Shown in pieces: positions 18,097-27,180 of a stretch of DNA of 64,000 nucleotides (the first letter of the stretch is position 1; each line of letters begins with the position of its first letter). Position numbers and translations under genes: made by a program. The DNA comes from Aquimarina sp. AU58 (GTDB lineage Bacteria; Bacteroidota; Bacteroidia; Flavobacteriales; Flavobacteriaceae). The DNA is taken from assembly GCF_900312745.1 (NCBI RefSeq), contig NZ_OMPD01000014.1, forward strand, positions 3,381,826-3,445,825, read 5' to 3'. A model generated the notes under the pieces. It was not told where the DNA came from and did no database searches. It worked only from the letters and a program-made list of their open reading frames with translations.

Positions 18097-19809
18097 CTAT
18101 TCATCAAATTTTATCACAGTAGTTTTATTTTCATTTACAGAATCCGAATATGCAACGTATGGTACGTTATTATCGACTACCAAACTTACAGATCTTGCTT
18201 CTGATACAGTATATCCAGCAGCAGTTCCTATTTTTTGCCATTTATTTTCTTCAAATTTTACAACAGTAACCTCAGTACCTCCATCTATATATGCCACATA
18301 AGGGACATTATTATGAACCACTAAACTTTGATATCTTGCAGAACGTGTAGAAAAACCAGGATTTCCTATTGTACTCCAAGCATTATTTTCATATTTCATC
18401 ACTGTTGTTTTTCCGCCATTCGCATAATCTTTATACGCAATATATAGTATTCCATTATCAATTACCATACTTTGGTATTCTGCTCGCCCTGCTGATACTC
18501 CAGGGGTATTACCAACATTACTCCACTTCCCATCTTTAAAATGCATTACAGTAGTTTTATTGTCATTATTCTGATCGGTATATGCTACATAAGGAATATT
18601 ATTATCAACCACTAAACTTTGATAACTGGCAGAACCTGCAGAAAACCTTTCTTCACCTACATTTATCCATTTATCAGCTTCAAACTTCATTACTGTAGTT
18701 TTTCCATCATTCCCATTCTGACTATAAGCTACGTAAGGCACTCCATTATTAATAGCCAGACTTTGATCAGATGCTCCAACAGCAGAAAAACCGGCAACAC
18801 CAACATTTTTCCATACTCCTCCTTCAAACTTTACCAAGCTAGTTTTTCTTTCACTATTATGATCACTATAAGCCATATAAGGGATTCCATTATAGAATTT
18901 TAAACTTGGATAACCTGCTTTTCCATCAGAAACCCCAGCTTCTGATCCAACATGTTTCCAACTACCATTTTCATACTTCATTACCATAGCCTTAAATTGA
19001 TTACCAATATCGCCATATGCAACATAAGGTATTCCATTAGAAATAGCCAGGCTATGTTCATAGGTTCTTCCTACCGAAAATCCTGCATTACCTACTATTT
19101 TCCAGCTTGCAGCTATATCTTTTAGTGTTATGTTTACAGTAGCGTTTTTTGATACTTCTCCACTCATTACTTTTACCACTGCTGTAACAGTAGTACGAGT
19201 TTCAAAATCAAATAAAGATGGATTTTTTACGTTTAATTCTCCTGTAGCACTATTAATACTTAAAGCGTCTGCGGGCTCTTGAGAAGTGATGCTGAAAGTG
19301 ACGTCTCCTTCGCTCGCCGTCCCGGATACTGTACCAATACTCTGTCCTTCTTCTGGGTTCTCATTTATTTCTGTTTTGAAATCGGTTGTGGTTACAATAA
19401 CTGCTGGTGGATCAGTTTCATCAACATCTGTAATTGCTATCGTAATTTTAGCGTCCTTTGAAATTGTACCACTTTTTACGGTAACCACCCCAATAATTGA
19501 AGTACGGGTTTCAAAATCAAACAGTGACACTTCTTTCACTTTTAATTCTCCTGTCTTAGCATCAATAGACATCGCATTTTTAGGATCCTGACTAGTCAGA
19601 GTAAAAGACACCTCTCCTTGGCTAGCTTTGCCAGTTACTTTTCCTATACTTTGCCCTACTGTCGGGTTTTCATCTATTGCTATAGTAAAATCAGCAGTTG
19701 TCACCGTGATCGGTGCAATATTTTCGTCATCGCTTTTACATCCTGTTACTATTATGGCCATTATAAATAAAGCCAATGCGCTTACTTTAATTTGTTTTTG
19801 TTTCTTCAT
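18097..19809 (-). CDS. lipoprotein with two cadherin-like domains and a seven-repeat beta-propeller-like region
   Basis: The 570-residue protein has a lipoprotein signal ending IVTGC/KSDDEN. Two cadherin-like modules follow (about 35-130 and 140-230; both contain a segment like SLFDFETRT). Then seven repeats of about 45 residues carry the core QSLVVDNNIPYVAYTD, ending each time in a segment like KTTVMKFE-x-x-W-x-NVG. Seven units suggest a closed seven-bladed propeller. It is a surface or periplasmic binding protein; no enzyme motif is seen. Its signal peptide and leader resemble those of the 603-residue BspA-like protein. It follows the Spo0M-like gene by 96 bp on the same strand. Confidence 0.85.
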   Translation of the reverse strand: MKKQKQIKVSALALFIMAIIVTGCKSDDENIAPITVTTADFTIAIDENPTVGQSIGKVTGKASQGEVSFTLTSQDPKNAMSIDAKTGELKVKEVSLFDFETRTSIIGVVTVKSGTISKDAKITIAITDVDETDPPAVIVTTTDFKTEINENPEEGQSIGTVSGTASEGDVTFSITSQEPADALSINSATGELNVKNPSLFDFETRTTVTAVVKVMSGEVSKNATVNITLKDIAASWKIVGNAGFSVGRTYEHSLAISNGIPYVAYGDIGNQFKAMVMKYENGSWKHVGSEAGVSDGKAGYPSLKFYNGIPYMAYSDHNSERKTSLVKFEGGVWKNVGVAGFSAVGASDQSLAINNGVPYVAYSQNGNDGKTTVMKFEADKWINVGEERFSAGSASYQSLVVDNNIPYVAYTDQNNDNKTTVMHFKDGKWSNVGNTPGVSAGRAEYQSMVIDNGILYIAYKDYANGGKTTVMKYENNAWSTIGNPGFSTRSARYQSLVVHNNVPYVAYIDGGTEVTVVKFEENKWQKIGTAAGYTVSEARSVSLVVDNNVPYVAYSDSVNENKTTVIKFDE

Positions 19810-19905
19810 TTGTATATTAATTTATCAGGATTACGCTCTGATCAAAAAACCAGAGGAGTATCCCTAATTCTGTTTTTAATAATTGATATTTTGATGCAAC
19901 CATTT

Positions 19906-20376
19906 CTAGGTTAATTTAATATCCTTTTTATTAGAAGGATCAAGAATAGCTGCTTTTACATCTACATTAGCCTCTACCATATATTTTGATTTTTCATTAG
20001 AAGCAAATTTGCTCATCTTTCCGATTGCGCCAAGAGTTCCTCCTTTTTCTGCTAATGAATCTGCTTTAGACTTTAACAACTTAAACGGCAAAACAAAAGG
20101 GATTTCTTTTACTCCCCCTGGTTTAATAGTATAAGTCTCAGTAAACTTAACCACACCCAAATCAAAAGATTCTGTACTCGCATTATCTCCTCGTCCTCTT
20201 GTAAACTCCTCTACAAATTTGATTTCGACTTCGATAATCTCTTGTTCGCTTTTGGTGGTTAACACCACCTTACCCTCTACTTGTTCACTTTCTTTAGCAA
20301 CATGTCCCGGAATTTGTAGAGTTACTTTTACTCCTCCAATACCTAGCTTATTCTTTACTTTATCAAAAAATCCCAT
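19906..20376 (-). CDS. Spo0M-like (sporulation-control / arrestin-fold) protein
   Basis: The 156-residue protein starts MGFFDKVKNKLGIGGVKVTL and contains GKVVLTTKSEQEIIEVEIKFVEEF and IKPGGVKEIPFVLPF, matching the Spo0M family (PF07070), which has an arrestin-like beta-sandwich. It has no signal peptide, so it is cytoplasmic. In a non-sporulating bacterium its role is unclear; family members have been linked to cell morphology and stress. It is 39 bp downstream of the ion channel gene on the same strand and probably co-transcribed with it, suggesting a membrane-associated or channel-related role by inference only. Confidence 0.85.
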   Translation of the reverse strand: MGFFDKVKNKLGIGGVKVTLQIPGHVAKESEQVEGKVVLTTKSEQEIIEVEIKFVEEFTRGRGDNASTESFDLGVVKFTETYTIKPGGVKEIPFVLPFKLLKSKADSLAEKGGTLGAIGKMSKFASNEKSKYMVEANVDVKAAILDPSNKKDIKLT

Positions 20377-20415
20377 TTTTATTAGTTTTATTTAATTATT
20401 GAATACCATTTACTT

Positions 20416-21312
20416 TTAAATTTCATCATCTTTTTGTTGAATTTTATAGAGCACCAGCAGTTCTTGCAGTTCATATATTTTGCTTTCTACATCTTCGATA
20501 CTTGTATCTTTTTCTCCAGATTGTAATTGATTTTCGAGTAGCATTTCATTTTTAGCATCGTCCATACCATTCATAATAACCCCTATAAATAAGTTTAAGA
20601 AAATCATGGTCCCGATAAGCACAAATGACACGAAGTAAGTAACCGAGAGTACTAAAGCGCTTTTTGAATTTATACAAAGGTTCATATTACCATCATACCC
20701 ATAATTCTCGCATCCAAACATATTTATGTACATAATATCTGTCCAATCTTCTAAGGTTACTATCCTAAATAGGGATAACATTGATCTTTGTAAATCCTGA
20801 AAATGTATTGGGTCATTTTCTGAAAAGAAGAACACACCGGCTACAGCGTAGATATAAAAAAGCAACAATAATAGAATAGAAACATATCCCATAGAAGGGA
20901 TACTTTTTAATAGTGCTCCTACCAACATTTGAAGTTTTGGTAATGCTTTTATAAGTTTTAAAACTCTTAATAAACGTAGTAAACGTAATATGGCTATAGA
21001 ACTTCCTCCAAAAGGGAGAAATGCAGCTGCTACAATGATAAAATCAAAAACATTCCATCCATCTGTAAAATAAAGCCAGGGTTTTCTTCCTTCTGCAATA
21101 ACTTTTACAACGATTTCTATAATAAAAACTCCTAAAATTATTTCATTTAATACCTCTAATACAATTTCATGCTCTGAAGAAAATCTGGGATACGTAGCAA
21201 TCCCAACCAGAACACCAGCAACCAAAATTGCAATGGTGACCAGGTTTTGAAACCATTTACTTTTACTTATTGACTTACATAGATTTACCATAAAAGTTAT
21301 GTTTAATAACAA
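20416..21312 (-). CDS. voltage-gated cation channel (BacNaV/CaV type, single 6-TM subunit)
   Basis: The 298-residue protein has six membrane helices. S4 (about 107-123) has R110, R113, R116, K119 and K122 at three-residue spacing. The pore helix and filter are LFRIVTLEDWTD (residues 181-192). S6 contains MIFLNLFIGVIMNGMDD, and a C-terminal helix/coiled coil is rich in E, K and L. It would form a homotetramer in the inner membrane. The filter differs from the NaChBac TLESW type in carrying D189 and D192, resembling calcium-selective variants. A loop with C201 and C213 between filter and S6 is unusual. An alternative start is Met8 at 21291. Confidence 0.9.
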   Translation of the reverse strand: MLLNITFMVNLCKSISKSKWFQNLVTIAILVAGVLVGIATYPRFSSEHEIVLEVLNEIILGVFIIEIVVKVIAEGRKPWLYFTDGWNVFDFIIVAAAFLPFGGSSIAILRLLRLLRVLKLIKALPKLQMLVGALLKSIPSMGYVSILLLLLFYIYAVAGVFFFSENDPIHFQDLQRSMLSLFRIVTLEDWTDIMYINMFGCENYGYDGNMNLCINSKSALVLSVTYFVSFVLIGTMIFLNLFIGVIMNGMDDAKNEMLLENQLQSGEKDTSIEDVESKIYELQELLVLYKIQQKDDEI

Positions 21313-21491
21313 TCTATTAATTAAGTATAGTGTAGTAGCTTATACCAAGTATTGTGCACATAACAATTTGCATATAGCTGTTTTATATGTGTTGAATATC
21401 CGTTATATGTTATTTGATATTTATAACATGGATATCGTTCTTAAAGAGAACTGATTGACAATTTGAATATAGAATATTCAAAACCTGGTAA

Positions 21492-21526
21492 AAAAGGAAG
21501 CCCCAAAATTATGATAGCTTCCTTTT
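21492..21526 (-). terminator. rho-independent terminator of the second BspA-like gene
   Basis: AAAAGGAAGC (21492-21501) pairs with GCTTCCTTTT (21517-21526). On the minus strand the stem is followed by a T-rich stretch. Confidence 0.7.
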
Positions 21527-21544
21527 GTATGCTACTGCATATAT

Positions 21545-23083
21545 CTATCTAGGGCAAGAAGTGTCCCCAATGATGCTCCAACGTTTACTGCCTGTTAAAT
21601 TTTCTCTTGCTACTTGGGCAGTACAATACGTTAATCCTTCTACTCCCAAACCTACATTAGACTGTACATTTGGTAGTGCTGCCCACTTGGTAAGTAGTGC
21701 ATCATAATTAACTGTAGAAATATTAGTGTTATCAAGCATCCCTTCCATAACTGTAACATTTTGAATATCCCAATCACTTATATCTGCACTAAAAGATGTA
21801 GCCTTCCAAAACATAGATCTCATATTTGTAACTTTACTTACATTCCATTTACTAAGATCTCCATTAAAAGATGTAGCTCCAGAAAACATACTTCCCATAT
21901 CAGTAACATTACTTACATCCCACTGGCTTATGTCTCCATTAAAAGCAGTAGCACCAATAAACACGCTTCTCATCCTAATAACATTGCTTACATCCCATTT
22001 ACTAAGATCTCCATTAAAAGCGGTCGCTCCATAAAACAGACCTGTCATATCTGTAATCTTACTAACATCCCATTGGCTTATATCTCCACTAAAAGACAAT
22101 GCTTTATAAAACATACTCGCCATATCGGTAACACTACTTACATCCCAGTTACTAAGGTCTCCATTAAACTTTATACTATTAGCGAACATTTCTTTCATAT
22201 TTGTAACTTTACTTACATCCCATTGACTAAGGTCTCCATTAAAAGAAGTAGCATTATCAAACACCGATCTCATATCCGTAATAGTACTAACATCCCAATC
22301 ATTAAGACCTGCATTAAACTTAGCACAATTAGCAAATAGACCTGCAATACTGGTAACTTTGGATAGATTTGGTACATCTTTAGCATTATATGTCATATTT
22401 ACAGCTCCTGCAAAAGTTCCATAAAGAGATTCCCATTGGTTATCCCCCCATTGCTCGATGGTTTCGAGTGTTTTCCTACTATCAGTTGATATTATAAACA
22501 TAGGAAATGTTCCTGATATAGAAACTGTATATGTCCCAGCCGTTACATAAGTATGACTTGGAGCGGTAGTCTGATTCTTTTCGACAGTACCATCACCCCA
22601 ATCTATAGTGTAATCGTAAGTAATATCCTTGTTAAGATCAATAGCAATAACTTCATTAGCGGTTGTAGTTTTCCAGGTAGTGATAAAAGGTTCTGATACA
22701 TTCTCTACAGTTACCGTAATATCTGCACTTGCCTTATGAGTACCATCAGATACTTCTACAGAAAGTGTATACGAAGTAGTGGTTTCAAAATCCAGTTTTT
22801 TACCAGCTACCAAACTTAATTCTCCTGTATCGGTTAACTCAAAAAGAGCATCACTATTTTTAGTTAGTGTAAATGTAAGTGCTTTGTTTTCTGGATCTGT
22901 GGCTGCTACTTTACCAATAACTGCATCATCTGCAATATCTTCTGCTGTAGTAAAGGTTTGAGCATTGATCTCTGGTGCTTTATTAACTACAGGAGGGGTT
23001 TGCGGTTGTTCATCATCATTGCTACATGAGAATGTTACCAATACCATAAGTAGTATAATTCCTTTTGTTAAATATATTTTCAT
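21545..23083 (-). CDS. BspA-like (DUF285) repeat lipoprotein with cadherin-like N-terminal domain
   Basis: The 512-residue protein is a paralogue of the one at 15971. It has a lipoprotein signal ending LVTFSC/SNDDE, a cadherin-like domain (NKAPEINAQTFTTAEDIADD), an IDWGDGTVEK PKD-like segment, eight 25-residue DUF285 repeats, and a cap ending YCTAQVARE ... IIGDTSCPR. The domains match closely, but repeat number (8 against 11), signal peptide and upstream leader differ. It is a probable surface adhesin or binding protein, transcribed from its own promoter in the 500-bp region upstream. Confidence 0.92.
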   Translation of the reverse strand: MKIYLTKGIILLMVLVTFSCSNDDEQPQTPPVVNKAPEINAQTFTTAEDIADDAVIGKVAATDPENKALTFTLTKNSDALFELTDTGELSLVAGKKLDFETTTSYTLSVEVSDGTHKASADITVTVENVSEPFITTWKTTTANEVIAIDLNKDITYDYTIDWGDGTVEKNQTTAPSHTYVTAGTYTVSISGTFPMFIISTDSRKTLETIEQWGDNQWESLYGTFAGAVNMTYNAKDVPNLSKVTSIAGLFANCAKFNAGLNDWDVSTITDMRSVFDNATSFNGDLSQWDVSKVTNMKEMFANSIKFNGDLSNWDVSSVTDMASMFYKALSFSGDISQWDVSKITDMTGLFYGATAFNGDLSKWDVSNVIRMRSVFIGATAFNGDISQWDVSNVTDMGSMFSGATSFNGDLSKWNVSKVTNMRSMFWKATSFSADISDWDIQNVTVMEGMLDNTNISTVNYDALLTKWAALPNVQSNVGLGVEGLTYCTAQVARENLTGSKRWSIIGDTSCPR

Positions 23084-23396
23084 AATTAAATTTTATTTTG
23101 GTGTAATTTTTTGAGATGCTACTATTTATCTTGAGCGTACAAATAATAGGTTAATTTTTCATGGCAAACTGCAGAAAACACTATGTCTTTATTTTAAGAA
23201 CAATCTCAAGTAAATAGGTCTAGAAGAATAGGTGTATTCTCTAAATTAATTAAGTTAATATGTCAAATACTTCAATTTGGGCAATCAAAATCTTGATTAG
23301 TATTTGCGAAGAAATAGTTTACATTGTAGTTTTTTTTCATGATATATTTGGATTTAAATTATACGCCAAAAATATCTCATTACTCAATTTTAATTT

Positions 23397-23420
23397 TCAC
23401 CCGTTTAGGGTGATTTTTTT
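23397..23420 (+). terminator. orphan terminator-like hairpin upstream of the sensor kinase
   Basis: TCACCC (23397-23402) pairs with GGGTGA (23408-23413) and is followed by T7. No plus-strand gene ends here. The rest of 23084-23588 is AT-rich with no open frame that I can support. It may end a small RNA or a long leader transcript. Confidence 0.5.
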
Positions 23421-23561
23421 ATAAATTTATTTTGACACTTTTGAAATCTATATTTAAACTATTAAATAGTAAATTTTAAAGTGTAGGTTTATTGTACTAA
23501 TCAGGTGTTTAATGCTAATAAAATATATCGACAATCAATAATACTATCTATTTTAGATTAC

Positions 23562-23569
23562 TAATTTTG
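23562..23569 (+). promoter_or_regulatory. Bacteroidota -7 element (TAATTTTG) for the sensor kinase
   Basis: TAATTTTG ends 19 nt before the ATG at 23589, the usual spacing in this window. It lies downstream of the orphan hairpin. No clear -33 box was seen. Confidence 0.5.
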
Positions 23570-23588
23570 TAAAAACATAATCATATCT

Positions 23589-26489
23589 ATGTCGAGATTT
23601 TTTATAATATGCTATACTCTTGTCCTAAATGGTGTGATTCTTAATGCACAATCTCAGTTTTTCAAACATTTTACAACAGATAATGGCTTACCTCATGATA
23701 TTACGTATCAAATCATTCAAGATCAAGAAGGGTTTATATGGATTGGTACAGATAATGGTTTAGTAAAATTTGATGGAAATCACTTTAAATCGTATAACTA
23801 TAAAGAAGGATTAGACTCTTCATTTGTTATTGATATAATTGAAAACTACTCTAATCAATCCTTTTATATAGCAACATGGGGAGCAGGAGTCTATCAATTA
23901 AAAAACGATAGTATTTATCATATTTCTGTTGGACAAAAAAAATTGACAAAGATTGATAATATACATTTATTATCTAATAATTTGTTATACGCAAACGTAA
24001 ATAGATATAATTTTTCGATTTATGACCTTAATAAAAATCAAAATCAAAATTACTATCTGAAAAATAAAAATAAGGAAAGACAACAACTTCACTTAGATAC
24101 AATTTTCTCGAGAAATGATTCTACAAACACTCAAATGCTGTCTAATGAAAGTATTATAAACGACACTCTTTTTATACACTCCAATTTCAAAGGAGATCGC
24201 ATTACTGATAATGTTAAAGGTGTATATACACTAGACATAAAAACTTTGAAAGTTACTTCTATTTTTCATGAAGTAAAAAACAAAAAAATCTATACCATTA
24301 CTAAAGCAGACAGCATGTTTTTTTTGGGTGGATTAAACACTATTTATAAGTACAAAGATGATCGAATGATTGATAGTATCGTACTTCCTACCAATATGCA
24401 AAGAACTATTATTGATATACAAGTGAAAGACTCGACATTATATTGCATAGGCAAAAGTATAACAGATGCAAGTAGAGTGACCCTAAAATATGATTTAGAA
24501 TCTGAAAAACTTATTGATTTATCAAAAGAGATAGGTATTAAAAGTATGGTTTCAGATAATTTGATAGATAAAAACGGTAATCTTTGGATTACAACATATG
24601 GAGAAGGAGTCTATATGCTTCCTAAGGATCCGCCTTTTTTTTTAGGTAGTAATACATTTATAAACCATGATCTAAAAGATATTGGAAAACTTGATAGCAC
24701 CTTATATGTTTTATCTACAAATCGATTATACAAAATCAAGGATAAACAAATTTTAAGTTCTATTAGTATTACTGAACATCGTGAAAAAATTCAGGCAAAT
24801 AAAAACAACCATAGCATTAACATATTTGGAAGTTATGAGGGTAAAAAATATAAAATTCAAGAAACACCAGTTAATGTCGTTGCTAATAAACAATTTGAAC
24901 TATTAACTGAAGATGGTAGCATTCTTATTTCCAATAAAAATGTTAAACATGGAGGTGAATTAAATGCCTATAAAGATGGTGGTAAAATATACAGTATCAG
25001 CTTTAAAAGAGACTTATTAAAAGAGGTCTATATACATAAAGGTAAACTTTATATTATTCGGGATAATCAACCGGGTATAAGAATTTACGATGCCTATACA
25101 GGAACGCTAATTGAAACCTGGGATAAAACAACAGGGTTCCCTTTACAAAAAGTAACTAAAGTATTATTTCATAATCATAAAATATGGATTGCTTCAAATA
25201 GAGGTCTATTTATTGTAGAAGAAAATAAGATAAGAAAGAATTTTAGTGAGCAGAAAGGGCTCCTAAGTAATCATATTAATGATATCTATTTTGATCAGCA
25301 CAACATATTATGGATCGCAACTCAAAGAGGAGTAAATATCTATAAAAATGATATTATGTACACTCTAGATAAGGATTCGGGGCAAAAATCTTCTTTTGTA
25401 ACCTCAATTATGGAGTTAGATGATCACATATATATATCAGGTAATAAGGGGATGTTTATTAAACATAATCTTTATCCTTTTAAAGTGAAATCTAACACAG
25501 ATATTATCATCAAAAAAAAAGAGGCAAATTTTATTGTTAATCCTATAAATTATTTAAATCCCAATAGTATAAAAATACAGTATAAAATAAATAAAGATTC
25601 TTGGAGGCATTTAAATGCAGATACATTATTCGTACAATATTTAAGTCACGGAATTCATAAAATTCAATTTAAATATAAAGACGGGTTAAGTGATTGGAAA
25701 ATAAATTCGCCACAATCTTTTACCATTTATCACCCATGGTACGAACGTCCCTGGTTTGTTACTTTTCTTGTAATTATAACTTCGGCCTTACTTCTCGTTA
25801 TTATCAGCTTGAAATTAGAACAAAGTAAAGCAAAGAATTCTTTCCTAAAAGCTACATTGCACGAAAGAGAACTTTTGAAAAAAGAATTGACTAACGTTCA
25901 TAAAAATATTGCTCAGGATTTTCATGATGAATTAGGAAATAAAATTGCTAGTATATCGGTACTCTCTAATCTAATGAGTAAAAAAATGAAAGAGAATACC
26001 AAAGAATTTAAACAGATAAAAAAAATCAATAGAGATTCTAATTCTTTATACTCTGGAATGAGAGATTTTATCTGGTCCTTAGATCAAAATAGCAATGAGT
26101 TAGATCATGTTTTTTGTTATCTAAAAGACTTTGGAGAAGATTTATTTTCTAATTCGGACATCACTTTTTATGTAGAAAATCTAGATATACCCAGGCAGAT
26201 TTCGCTACCTTACTATTGGAGCAAACAGCTTATTTTTATCTTTAAAGAAGCGATGACCAATTGTATAAAACATAGCAAAGCTACAGAAGTTGTGCTTCAT
26301 CTAAATATTCAGGATGATAGATTAATAATATCATTGCATGATAATGGAATTGGGTGTATTATTGAATCCCTGAAACGAAAAAACGGATTAGTCAATATGA
26401 CTGAAAGAGCTAAAAAAATTAATTCGGTATTAGACATTAAAAATGAAAATGGACTCAAAATATCCTTTACAGGTAAGTTAAATCTATAG
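23589..26489 (+). CDS. sensor histidine kinase with reg_prop beta-propeller, Y_Y_Y domain and HisKA_3 core
   Basis: The 966-residue protein has a signal peptide (ending ILNA/Q). A long periplasmic region of reg_prop blades follows (HDITYQIIQDQEGFIWIGTDNGLVKFDG; NLWITTYGEGVYML; ILWIATQRGVNIY), then a Y_Y_Y-like domain near 650-710 (KIQFKYKDGLSDWKIN). One membrane helix follows (WFVTFLVIITSALLLVIIS), then a dimerisation helix with H779 in AQDFHDELGNK, and an ATPase domain with EAMTNCIKHSKAT and DNGIGC. Proteins of this architecture sense external ligands, often oligosaccharides, and phosphorylate NarL-type regulators. The cognate regulator lies 28 bp downstream. Confidence 0.94.
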   Translation: MSRFFIICYTLVLNGVILNAQSQFFKHFTTDNGLPHDITYQIIQDQEGFIWIGTDNGLVKFDGNHFKSYNYKEGLDSSFVIDIIENYSNQSFYIATWGAGVYQLKNDSIYHISVGQKKLTKIDNIHLLSNNLLYANVNRYNFSIYDLNKNQNQNYYLKNKNKERQQLHLDTIFSRNDSTNTQMLSNESIINDTLFIHSNFKGDRITDNVKGVYTLDIKTLKVTSIFHEVKNKKIYTITKADSMFFLGGLNTIYKYKDDRMIDSIVLPTNMQRTIIDIQVKDSTLYCIGKSITDASRVTLKYDLESEKLIDLSKEIGIKSMVSDNLIDKNGNLWITTYGEGVYMLPKDPPFFLGSNTFINHDLKDIGKLDSTLYVLSTNRLYKIKDKQILSSISITEHREKIQANKNNHSINIFGSYEGKKYKIQETPVNVVANKQFELLTEDGSILISNKNVKHGGELNAYKDGGKIYSISFKRDLLKEVYIHKGKLYIIRDNQPGIRIYDAYTGTLIETWDKTTGFPLQKVTKVLFHNHKIWIASNRGLFIVEENKIRKNFSEQKGLLSNHINDIYFDQHNILWIATQRGVNIYKNDIMYTLDKDSGQKSSFVTSIMELDDHIYISGNKGMFIKHNLYPFKVKSNTDIIIKKKEANFIVNPINYLNPNSIKIQYKINKDSWRHLNADTLFVQYLSHGIHKIQFKYKDGLSDWKINSPQSFTIYHPWYERPWFVTFLVIITSALLLVIISLKLEQSKAKNSFLKATLHERELLKKELTNVHKNIAQDFHDELGNKIASISVLSNLMSKKMKENTKEFKQIKKINRDSNSLYSGMRDFIWSLDQNSNELDHVFCYLKDFGEDLFSNSDITFYVENLDIPRQISLPYYWSKQLIFIFKEAMTNCIKHSKATEVVLHLNIQDDRLIISLHDNGIGCIIESLKRKNGLVNMTERAKKINSVLDIKNENGLKISFTGKLNL

Positions 26490-26517
26490 TTTTGTTCTAA
26501 TACCCTAAAAATCAATA

Positions 26518-27132
26518 ATGAATTCAAAAATAAAAATACTAATTATTGAAGACAATAAAGTTTTATTAGATTCTTATAAAGAGATTATCAATGAGGCCAA
26601 AAACTTTTGCACAATTGGCGCTTATAGTAATTGTGAAGAAGCTATTTTAAATCTAAAAAACGATAATCCTGATATAGCTCTTATTGATATACAACTCCCT
26701 GGGATAAACGGGATTGAAGGGCTAAAAAAAATGAAAAAAATCAAATCAGATCTTCTCTCAATAATTATTACGGTACATAATGACACAAAATATATTTTTG
26801 ATGCTTTATGTGCAGGAGCTATAGGATATTTAACTAAAAATACTGAACCCGATGAATTAATTAATGCTTTAAATGAAGCATATCGCGGAGGAGCACCGAT
26901 GAGTGCTTTAATAGCCAGAAAAGTGGTAGAATCTTTTGTTTCACCCAAAGAGAAAGATTTGTCTGATAGAGAAAATAGTGTTTTACAATTACTTGCCAAA
27001 GGAAAAAGCTATGCCTCTATTGGTAAAGAGCTTAATGTTTCTATTAATACCATAAAAACTCATACCCGCAATATTTATGAAAAACTACAAGTAAATAGTA
27101 AAGAGGAAATTATAAAGAAGTATAACAATTAG
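26518..27132 (+). CDS. NarL/FixJ-family response regulator
   Basis: The 204-residue protein has a receiver domain with E11/D12, phospho-acceptor D57 in ALIDIQLPG, and the conserved Lys in YLTKNTEPDE. A LuxR-type helix-turn-helix follows at about 140-200 (LSDRENSVLQLLAKGKS ... SINTIKTHTRNIYEKL). It follows the sensor kinase by 28 bp and is its obvious partner. Its DNA target is unknown; no adjacent polysaccharide-utilisation genes are present to hint at a regulon. Confidence 0.95.
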   Translation: MNSKIKILIIEDNKVLLDSYKEIINEAKNFCTIGAYSNCEEAILNLKNDNPDIALIDIQLPGINGIEGLKKMKKIKSDLLSIIITVHNDTKYIFDALCAGAIGYLTKNTEPDELINALNEAYRGGAPMSALIARKVVESFVSPKEKDLSDRENSVLQLLAKGKSYASIGKELNVSINTIKTHTRNIYEKLQVNSKEEIIKKYNN

Positions 27133-27180
27133 TTAATACAAAACTATCAATTCTTATAGTGATTAAAGTGAAGATCAAAT

